This document shows, one piece after another, positions 6,432-12,117 of a stretch of DNA of 12,117 nucleotides. The notes beneath the pieces were generated by a model that was not told the DNA's origin, searched no databases, and saw only the letters and a list, made by a program, of their open reading frames with translations. The translations under genes were made by a program, and so were the position numbers. Numbering within the stretch: position 1 is the first letter of the stretch; each line of letters begins with the position of its first letter. Source of the stretch: Nitrospiria bacterium (GTDB lineage Bacteria > Nitrospirota > Nitrospiria > Nitrospirales > UBA8639); NCBI GenBank assembly GCA_030430725.1, contig JAUIKP010000042.1:1-12117 (forward strand), written 5' to 3'.

Positions 6432-7337
6432 TCAAGACAGCCCAGATTTTTTTAATTGTTCCTTCGCTTGGGTGGATTCCGGTGTATCTGGGTAATCTTG
6501 GATGATGGAGTTCCACAGTTCCTGAGCTTTTGATCGTTGATCGATCTCAAGCATAATCTGTCCGAGCTTGTATAATGCGTGGCTCCGGTATTTGCTGCTT
6601 GGATAGCGGCTGATGAGTTCTTCTAGAGCTTGCTTGGCAGGGTCATATTGTTTTTGCACGTAAAACGATTCCCCAAGATAGTAATAGGCTTGAGGGGTTA
6701 AGGTGGTCGAAGGATAATTTGTGACAAATCGTTGGAATTCCACTGAGGCACGGTCATACTTTCCGTTAAGAAAAACTTTATAGGCTGACCGAAAGGCCGA
6801 GGCTTCGTTTTCTTCTCCTGCCCTTCCTTCAGGGGAAGTCGGTGCTGTGGGGGCTCCTGTCTGGGTTGCTTTCAGATCGGAAGAAGGGCTTGCGGAGTTA
6901 GGCATAGTGTCTTCCGGAGATTCTGACACAGATCGGGGTTGATGGATCACGTTGTCTATTCGGCTTTCCAAAGCCTTTACCCGAATGGACAGGTCCTTAT
7001 CTCGGCGTTGAGTGGTGGTGCGGGTTTGTTCAATTTGTTCTCGGAGTAGAGCACTGGTCCGTTCGAGCTTTTCCAGAAGGTGTCGAGTATCCAGGCTGGC
7101 TTCTTCTTCTGTCTTGATCAGTTCTCCCACTAAGAAATCATGTTCGTCCAATTGCGATTCAACCGTCTCCATTCGGTCGAGAATTTGTTTCTCCTGCTTG
7201 TGGGAGGCTTCCTGTTGTATTATGAGGGTTTGGACTTGTTTTTGGATGTCAGTCAGATTGGGCTCTGTTGCACAACCCCACCCGCCCGTGAGGGTTAACA
7301 CAACCAACATAACCATTTTGGGACAAGTATGAGTCAT
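6432..7337 (-). CDS. cpoB: CpoB (YbgF)-type Tol-Pal coordinator: coiled coil plus C-terminal TPRs, probable lipoprotein
   Basis: A 301-residue exported protein. A short N-terminal hydrophobic stretch ends WGC at Cys22, which may be lipidated, although the lipobox is weak (Gly-Trp-Gly before Cys). Otherwise the stretch is a cleaved signal peptide. Residues about 28-130 form a coiled coil, followed by a Ser/Pro/Thr linker (about 132-175). Three tetratricopeptide repeats (about 180-287) follow, with AYKVFLNGKYDRASVEFQRF, YYYLGESFYVQKQYDPA and ALYKLGQIM. This matches the tol-pal YbgF/CpoB family. In E. coli CpoB lies in the periplasm and coordinates Tol-driven outer-membrane constriction with septal wall synthesis by PBP1B. 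The ATG at 7337 is preferred to the adjoining TTG at 7340. It is separated from the other tol-pal genes by the coiled-coil lipoprotein gene and a 148-bp gap. Confidence 0.9.
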   Translation of the reverse strand: MTHTCPKMVMLVVLTLTGGWGCATEPNLTDIQKQVQTLIIQQEASHKQEKQILDRMETVESQLDEHDFLVGELIKTEEEASLDTRHLLEKLERTSALLREQIEQTRTTTQRRDKDLSIRVKALESRIDNVIHQPRSVSESPEDTMPNSASPSSDLKATQTGAPTAPTSPEGRAGEENEASAFRSAYKVFLNGKYDRASVEFQRFVTNYPSTTLTPQAYYYLGESFYVQKQYDPAKQALEELISRYPSSKYRSHALYKLGQIMLEIDQRSKAQELWNSIIQDYPDTPESTQAKEQLKKSGLS

Positions 7338-7391
7338 CAAATTCCGACTTCGGCTTCAAATATGTGGAAAACAATTACCCGTTATTTTTAC

Positions 7392-7421
7392 ATCCTATCA
7401 ATTACCATGGATTGTAGACAA
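7392..7421 (-). promoter_or_regulatory. Possible promoter for cpoB-mutL-miaA
   Basis: On the minus strand TTGTCT (7416-7421) and TAGGAT (7392-7397) each match four of six consensus bases across an 18-bp spacer, and TG one base upstream of the -10 box gives an extended -10. It would start transcription near 7385, about 50 nt before the cpoB ATG. I see no clear intrinsic terminator for the preceding gene, so read-through is also possible. Confidence 0.3.
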
Positions 7422-7485
7422 AGGGTCTAGGACGGTACAGAGATATACTCGGTCTTTCTTAGAGAATATTTAGTAATAATGTCCC

Positions 7486-9264
7486 CTATTTTTGCGATTT
7501 GGGTGTTTGCAAGCGGTTGACTCTCTGGGCTAATTGGCCTAGACGATCTTCATGTTGGTCCACCCGCTCACCTAATTTAGTCCCTATAGTCGTAATCACA
7601 TCACGCAATTTATTGACAGTTTCTGTTAACTGATTGAGGTGAGCCAGATTGTTTTGTGAGGTATCAGCGGTTCCCTGGACCTGTTGGAAAGAAGTCATGG
7701 CTCGATTCAGTCGCTGTTCCTGATTTTCAATGCGAGCATTCAACTTCGTACTGACATTTTCCAAGGCTTGGGCGACGGATTGAATCCCGCTGTTGACTTC
7801 CTGGAGGTGGGTATTAGTCATCTGGGTGTCAGAGTCAATTTTCCCCACCAGCCCAGATTGATGAGTTTCCAGGTCCTTTAGTCGTGAGCCTAGGCGGTCG
7901 ACCGTCTGGTTGAGTTGATCTGTAATCTGATTGATCGCCTGTGCTTGTTGCTTTTGGTCCTGGACATCTTGTTTCAATAGTTGGATGTGTTGAACCGACT
8001 GATTGAGTGATTGTCCCATCTTTTCTTGTTTAACCAGGCGACTGGAGAGTGATTCCCTGGCTTGGTCAAGTGCTTGAGTAATGGAGGCCAGGCTGGCATT
8101 TACCTCGGCCAAATGGGTTGACGTTTTTTCGGTATTGGATTGGAGTTGTTCGGTCAGTGCGGTTTGGTGTGATTCAATCATATTCATGCGTTCGGAAATT
8201 CGTCCGGCTTGTTGAATAATTTCATCTCCGCGTTTCCCGAGTAGACTCCCCATGACCTCCTGGGCTTCGCGTAGCTTGAGAACTGATTGGGAAAGATCCT
8301 GCACGTGATTGGCATCCGCTTGCACGTGCGTTCCCAGTGCTTCCATATCTTTTTGTAGGGAATCAATTTGCGCTAATATTGGTCCTTGTTGGGTTTCTAT
8401 TTCGGCAACTAACCCCGCCATAGACGCTTTCACGTCCTGTTCTAGATAGGAACGAAGAGCTTGGGTATCGGCGGTAAGTTTCTCTTGCAGGGTCGTGACC
8501 TGATTTTCCAGCTGAGTGATTTGTTTTGATTGCTCTTCAAGGCTCGCATTGAACAACTCTCCGGATTTCTCTAGACCTCCCTGAACCTGGAGCATCGAAC
8601 CAGCCAGATTTTCTGTGCGAAATTGCACGGTTTCCAGGTCTTGCCGTTGTCCTGACAAATCTGTTTGGACCTGTCCAATCGTCGTTCCGAGGCTGGTCAG
8701 TGTTTCCTTAAATTGGGTGAGGGAATTCTGAAATTCGCCCATGTTTGTGGTTAACGCGACATTGTTTTCATCCACCTGTTGAGCGAGGGTCGTATTGTGG
8801 GTTTTTACCGTTTGCAGATCCTCCTCATGTGTTTGAATTGTTGATTGAATCGATTGCACATCAGCTTTCAATGCGCCTGTTTGGTTGGTCAAATCCTTTT
8901 TGAGGTCTTGGATGCTTTTTTCAGTTTCTTCAAGTTTTCCGTATAGACTCGCCATATCCTTTTCTTGGAGGAGCGTGGCTTTTTGATTTATAGAAGCCAG
9001 ATTGCCCCGTGTTTTTTGCGCATCCTCATTCATCTTGATCAGTTGCGCCTTGGTTTCGTCAACTTGTAGACCAAGAGTCTTTTTTTCCTCTTTGATTTTG
9101 GCGATTTGCTGTTCTAAATCCTTTTGTATTCGGGCCAGATCAGCTTGTTGAGCCACGCAACCAGTAGCCAAAAAACTACCGATGCCACAGACCACTACCC
9201 AATTGAACGAAAAAAATGATGGCCACAATCTTGAAACATGTTTCAAAGTCCACCCTATATTCAC
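7486..9264 (-). CDS. Long coiled-coil predicted lipoprotein encoded between pal and cpoB, function unknown
   Basis: I do not recognise this as a named family. With the GTG start at 9264 it has 592 residues. A signal segment with basic residues (KHVSR) and a hydrophobic core ends in FLATGC, a near-standard lipobox with the lipidated residue at Cys36. Almost all of the rest is helical, heptad-like and rich in Gln, Thr, Ser, Leu, Asp and Glu, with no globular domain visible. Residues about 355-558 contain two copies of a 102-residue unit, with a partial third copy at the C-terminus. The start is uncertain. GTG at 9264 has GGAGGG 11 nt upstream and clears pal by 52 bp; TTG at 9246 and an upstream TTG at 9330 (overlapping pal) are alternatives. 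Its position between pal and cpoB implies a periplasmic, outer-membrane-anchored role linked to Tol-Pal, which is inference from context. Confidence 0.87.
   Translation of the reverse strand: MNIGWTLKHVSRLWPSFFSFNWVVVCGIGSFLATGCVAQQADLARIQKDLEQQIAKIKEEKKTLGLQVDETKAQLIKMNEDAQKTRGNLASINQKATLLQEKDMASLYGKLEETEKSIQDLKKDLTNQTGALKADVQSIQSTIQTHEEDLQTVKTHNTTLAQQVDENNVALTTNMGEFQNSLTQFKETLTSLGTTIGQVQTDLSGQRQDLETVQFRTENLAGSMLQVQGGLEKSGELFNASLEEQSKQITQLENQVTTLQEKLTADTQALRSYLEQDVKASMAGLVAEIETQQGPILAQIDSLQKDMEALGTHVQADANHVQDLSQSVLKLREAQEVMGSLLGKRGDEIIQQAGRISERMNMIESHQTALTEQLQSNTEKTSTHLAEVNASLASITQALDQARESLSSRLVKQEKMGQSLNQSVQHIQLLKQDVQDQKQQAQAINQITDQLNQTVDRLGSRLKDLETHQSGLVGKIDSDTQMTNTHLQEVNSGIQSVAQALENVSTKLNARIENQEQRLNRAMTSFQQVQGTADTSQNNLAHLNQLTETVNKLRDVITTIGTKLGERVDQHEDRLGQLAQRVNRLQTPKSQK
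7489..8202 (-). repeat. Internal tandem 102-residue protein repeat in the coiled-coil lipoprotein
   Basis: Unit A (7897-8202) and unit B (7591-7896) align without gaps at an offset of exactly 102 residues. Shared positions include the RxxxRxxxxExHQxxL start, a THLxEVN block, and QAL followed by LxxRxxxQE. A partial third unit (7489-7590) begins IGTKLGE, matching LGSRLKD of unit B at the same offset. The copies have diverged strongly at protein level, so the duplication looks old. Repeats before unit A are not clear by eye. Confidence 0.7.
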
Positions 9265-9316
9265 TCTGGAATTATCCCTCCATGGTTTCCGAAATCTGGT
9301 CGATCGAAAGAAGTGG

Positions 9317-10288
9317 CTAGTTTTGAACAAGCAGATGTCCCCGTCGGTTCAATTGGTAGCACACTTCTGTGATGTCCTGGCAAAAGGGCTTGTCCTTGCC
9401 ATAGGAAATAACGGTCAATCTTGAAGGATCGACCCCCAATTGAGAGAGAAAATCCCGAACAGCCATGGCTCGTTTTTTCCCAAGCACCATATTATAGGCC
9501 TGCGTTCCGCGCTGGTCGGCATGTCCTTCAATAATTAGATGTGAGGAGGGATCGTTGTTGAGCCACGCCATGTCTCGTTCGAGGGAATCCTTGGCTTCTG
9601 CGGTCAGAGCCCAACTGTCAAAATGAAAAAATACGTCCTCTAAGCCAGCAGATATTGTGGCCAACTCTTCCTCTTGAATTTTTTCCAACTGCTCTCGGAT
9701 GATGTCTGACGGTTCAGCTTTTGCTACCTGAAAGGTTTCAGGGATTGGTTCCATCTCCTTTGGCAAATTCGAAAGATCATTTTGGAATTCCGTCTGGGAA
9801 GTAAAGGGGGAGGTCTCTGTTTGGTCGTGGGGTGAGCCGTTCATGGTTGAAGAGCTGGATTGAGTCGAGATGTCATTTCCATCGTTGAATGGTGTCGACG
9901 AACTGGTACCGTTTTTCTCAATTTCAGGGTCTTGACCAGATTCAGAGTCATTCCCAGAAGGCATTTCAGCTTGAAGATTCTGCTTAAACGATTCATCCAT
10001 ATGGTTGGGGTCGTAACCAAAATTGAGAGGGTCAACCGGAGGGATTGGTTGACCTGCATCTGCCTGAATTTCATCGGTGGGGGTGCCTTGCCCTGGCAGG
10101 AGCGATTCATCAATTGAAGTTCCTGTTAACCCTGCTGTATCAGTGTCCGAGGCTGATGCCCCAGTTTCTTCGCCTGGTGAGCCCGAAGCGGTGGAGACGT
10201 GAATCCGTTTTTCTCCACATCCCGAAAGACTGACGAGTGAAAGACTGAGTATGCTAAGAAGTGAAACTACATGAATGGCTGGGCGCAT
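9317..10288 (-). CDS. pal: Peptidoglycan-associated lipoprotein Pal with a very long linker
   Basis: A 323-residue outer-membrane lipoprotein. The signal peptide ends with a standard lipobox, LSGC (Cys24). Residues about 25-210 are low-complexity, Ser/Thr/Asp/Glu/Pro-rich and probably disordered. A helical stretch (about 193-215) then leads into the OmpA-type peptidoglycan-binding domain (about 217-321), with FHFDSWAL, IIEGHADQRGTQAYNMVLG, KKRAMAVRDFL, VISYGKDKPFC and NRRG. Asp258 and Arg273 have the 15-residue spacing of the diaminopimelate-binding pair of the family. Pal tethers the outer membrane to the wall and binds TolB. The ATG at 10288 has AAGGAG exactly 7 nt upstream, so an in-frame GTG at 10315 is rejected. 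It follows tolB by 44 bp. Typical Pal is about 150-180 residues, so the extra length is nearly all linker. Confidence 0.93.
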   Translation of the reverse strand: MRPAIHVVSLLSILSLSLVSLSGCGEKRIHVSTASGSPGEETGASASDTDTAGLTGTSIDESLLPGQGTPTDEIQADAGQPIPPVDPLNFGYDPNHMDESFKQNLQAEMPSGNDSESGQDPEIEKNGTSSSTPFNDGNDISTQSSSSTMNGSPHDQTETSPFTSQTEFQNDLSNLPKEMEPIPETFQVAKAEPSDIIREQLEKIQEEELATISAGLEDVFFHFDSWALTAEAKDSLERDMAWLNNDPSSHLIIEGHADQRGTQAYNMVLGKKRAMAVRDFLSQLGVDPSRLTVISYGKDKPFCQDITEVCYQLNRRGHLLVQN

Positions 10289-10295
10289 GGAACGA

Positions 10296-10301
10296 CTCCT
10301 T
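10296..10301 (-). promoter_or_regulatory. Ribosome-binding site that decides the pal start
   Basis: AAGGAG on the minus strand lies 7 nt before the ATG at 10288. It lies downstream of the alternative GTG at 10315, which therefore cannot use it. Confidence 0.6.
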
Positions 10302-10332
10302 TTTTGGACTATCACGGGTGGTGTCTCGTTAT

Positions 10333-11682
10333 TTATTGTTGAAATGGCGACCAGGAGGGAGAGCTGAGATGTTCGCCCGTCAAGGAAATTTTCTCCAATC
10401 CTTCCCCCTCGCTCGTGATGATGTATAATTGACTCTCTCCTCTTCGAATCGAACTAAAGACAATATGGCGTCCGTTTGGAGCCCAGGAAGGCGAGTCATC
10501 AATGCTTTTCCCGTTGGTGATTTGTTTCCGTTGTTCCCCATTCGGACTGATGCGGCATAATTTAAATCCCTCGTTTGGTATCCGACATACATAGACGATC
10601 CAATCTCCTTTTGGAGACCAGGCTGGCGCCGCGTTGTAGTCTCCATCATAGGTTAATCGACGGGGGTTCAAGCCATCGGCATCCATGATGTAAATTTGGG
10701 GGCGGCCTCCCCGATCTGAGGTGAAGGCCAGATGCCGCCCGTCGGGAGACCATGACGGGGACAAATCTGCGCTATTATGGGAGGTTAACTGCATCACACT
10801 TCTACTGTCCAATTCTATCTGATAAATATCCGAGTTGCCATCTTGGGCCGCCGAATAGGCGATAGATTTTCCATTTGGAGCAAAGGTCGCGGTGATGTTC
10901 AGACTGGCTGGGGAGACCAAAACTTCCTCCCCACCGGTAGCCAACTCCCTTTTTATAATCAATTGTTTCCGATCCCGATATGCAGTGTAAATAAGGGATT
11001 TCCGGTCCGGGGCCCAGGTAGGCATGAGGTTTAAATACCCATCAGCGGTGACCTGTTGCGGATTATACCCATCGTAATCCATAACGAAAAGCTCTCGTCC
11101 ATTGTCCTTTTGACCTACAAATGCGATTTTGGTTCTGGCAATGCCCTGCTCGCCGGTATACCGATAAACCAGTTCGTCTGCCCACCGGTGGGCCATTAAG
11201 CGAGTGAGGGTTTCTGTCGTTCTAAGGGAAAAGTACCGTTTCCCAGTCAACACATCCTGCTGTCCAGGATCAAATGCGCAGGCATCAAGGATGAGTCCCT
11301 GGACTCCGGTTGATGTCCCTCCTACTCCTATTCTGCCCCAAGTGGAGACTGTCACCTTTTGAAAGTGTGGAGCCAAATTTGAGGAAAGACTCATACATTT
11401 ATTGTCAGAAAAATTCCCTTTAGCAGGAGGCAATTCAGCAATCGAAAATATTTGTGAGCGTTTGAGATCCGCTTTAAGGACCGAGGCGACTTGGGACTCG
11501 AGGTCTTTTGAAAGGCCGGTATCTTGTTGAACGGGCGAGAACCCCATTACCCAAATGGGGATTTTTTGAAACTCTGAACGTGTAGCTTTAAGATCCGCTT
11601 CCTCCCCATGTAGAAAGGCCGGAGATACGGAAAAGGCGAGAAGAGCCAGAATGGCATACACAGTTTTGAGTGCTTTCTTCAT
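10333..11682 (-). CDS. tolB: Tol-Pal system periplasmic beta-propeller protein TolB
   Basis: A 449-residue protein of normal family length. It has a Sec signal peptide (KK charge, hydrophobic core about 8-24), an N-terminal TolB domain (about 35-180) and a C-terminal beta-propeller (about 183-449). The propeller is built of PD40 repeats marked by recurring SPSWSPDGRHLAFTSDRGG-like units (PTWAPDRKSL, PAWSPKGDWI, PSWAPNGRHI, PSWSPFQQ). The junction TGEQGIARTKIAFVG is characteristic of TolB. TolB sits in the periplasm, binds Pal through its propeller and is acted on by TolA, so that the proton-motive force moves Pal to division sites. The ATG lies 18 bp after the upstream tolA-like gene, with AAGGA at a somewhat long distance, and pal follows directly. 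Confidence 0.96.
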   Translation of the reverse strand: MKKALKTVYAILALLAFSVSPAFLHGEEADLKATRSEFQKIPIWVMGFSPVQQDTGLSKDLESQVASVLKADLKRSQIFSIAELPPAKGNFSDNKCMSLSSNLAPHFQKVTVSTWGRIGVGGTSTGVQGLILDACAFDPGQQDVLTGKRYFSLRTTETLTRLMAHRWADELVYRYTGEQGIARTKIAFVGQKDNGRELFVMDYDGYNPQQVTADGYLNLMPTWAPDRKSLIYTAYRDRKQLIIKRELATGGEEVLVSPASLNITATFAPNGKSIAYSAAQDGNSDIYQIELDSRSVMQLTSHNSADLSPSWSPDGRHLAFTSDRGGRPQIYIMDADGLNPRRLTYDGDYNAAPAWSPKGDWIVYVCRIPNEGFKLCRISPNGEQRKQITNGKSIDDSPSWAPNGRHIVFSSIRRGESQLYIITSEGEGLEKISLTGEHLSSPSWSPFQQ

Positions 11683-11700
11683 GGTATAGCTGGTGTCCTT

Positions 11701-12117
11701 CTAATCTTTTTTGATGAATCGAAACCGTACTTCAAAGAATGAATCAGAAATGTCTGGTGGAAAAGGTGGTAATGGATTCACGGCAGATACCGCCCGTTTG
11801 GCTGCGGAATCGTAGTTCCTGTTACCTGAACTTTCATCAATGCGAATATTAGAAATCTCCCCCAATCGGGAAATACGAAATTTGAGGACTACGACCGGAG
11901 GGTTTGTGACGAGTGGAAGGGCCCTCCACTCATGATCAATTCTGTCCTCGACCATCGCCAAATATTGGTTTTTGCCAGGGGAGGCCGGAGACGAAGATTG
12001 ACCAGGTTTTGAGTTGGGCTGCACTTCGAGCCGTTGGAATCGTTCCTTGATTGATTCGACGGGTGTGACATTGGGAATCGATAATTTTGCAATTCGTTGA
12101 TCAATTTCCGACTGCCC
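11701..12117 (-). CDS. tolA: C-terminal part of a TolA/TonB-family energy transducer (partial, 5' end outside window)
   Basis: The reading frame is open to the right edge, leaving 138 C-terminal residues. A short stretch, including a Ser/Pro-rich PGQSSSPASPGKN, precedes a domain of about 85 residues. In it are VEDRIDHEWRALP, VVVLKFRISRLGEISNIRID, a SAAKRAVSAVNPLPPFPP segment and a final beta strand FFEVRFRFIKKD. This is the pattern of TonB/TolA C-terminal domains. Placement directly before tolB makes it the functional TolA, an inner-membrane protein that spans the periplasm and pulls on TolB-Pal using energy from TolQR. The domain looks more like the TonB-family type than E. coli TolA domain III, so some pipelines would call it a TonB family protein. 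tolQ and tolR probably lie beyond the right edge. Confidence 0.85.
   Translation of the reverse strand, partial: GQSEIDQRIAKLSIPNVTPVESIKERFQRLEVQPNSKPGQSSSPASPGKNQYLAMVEDRIDHEWRALPLVTNPPVVVLKFRISRLGEISNIRIDESSGNRNYDSAAKRAVSAVNPLPPFPPDISDSFFEVRFRFIKKD

Noticed and set aside
9265..9330. Upstream TTG start that would lengthen the coiled-coil lipoprotein by 22 residues
   Set aside because: It overlaps the pal stop and puts a long charged stretch before the signal segment. GTG at 9264 has a better ribosome-binding site and gives a more normal signal peptide.
10289..10315. GTG start adding nine residues to Pal
   Set aside because: The AAGGAG ribosome-binding site lies inside this extension, 7 nt before the ATG at 10288.

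Overview
The window reads as a chromosomal segment of a diderm (Gram-negative-type) bacterium. Every convincing gene lies on the minus strand, so transcription runs from right to left. Gene content and order (a TolA/TonB-type protein, tolB, pal, a large coiled-coil lipoprotein, cpoB, mutL, miaA, mtnP, a PfkB kinase and a RodZ-like protein), together with an endonuclease-type MutL and roughly 50% G+C by eye, suggest the Nitrospirota, possibly a Nitrospira relative. That assignment is inference from protein character; no search was run. I see no insertion sequence, CRISPR array, rRNA or tRNA.

Right part (about 7486-12117): the Tol-Pal envelope system. The C-terminus of a TolA/TonB-family energy transducer enters from the right edge, followed 18 bp later by tolB and then by pal. 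Pal has an unusually long disordered linker between its lipid anchor and its peptidoglycan-binding domain. Next comes a predicted lipoprotein of about 592 residues that is almost entirely coiled coil, with an internal repeat of about 102 residues. This gene is not part of the classical tolQRAB-pal-cpoB set and is the most interesting object in the window.

Middle part (3565-7337): cpoB, with its own possible extended -10 promoter, then mutL and miaA. These link Tol-Pal function, mismatch repair and tRNA modification in one same-strand run. MutL keeps the metal-binding endonuclease motifs, as expected of an organism without a MutH-type system, but two usually conserved positions differ.

Left-middle part (559-3544): a probable new transcription unit starts at an extended -10 promoter near 3515-3544. 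It encodes S-methyl-5'-thioadenosine phosphorylase, a PfkB-family kinase that starts 5 nt after it, and a RodZ-like membrane protein with an HTH domain. MtnP and the kinase probably act together in purine/ribose salvage from S-adenosylmethionine by-products. The RodZ-like protein returns to the envelope and cell-shape theme.

Left end (1-558): about 530 bp without a convincing gene. It contains several inverted repeats, a near-consensus sigma-70-type promoter at 183-212, and a hairpin flanked by A/T tracts at 63-101. An AGGAGG ribosome-binding site precedes a start codon at position 26, the beginning of a minus-strand gene that runs off the left edge.
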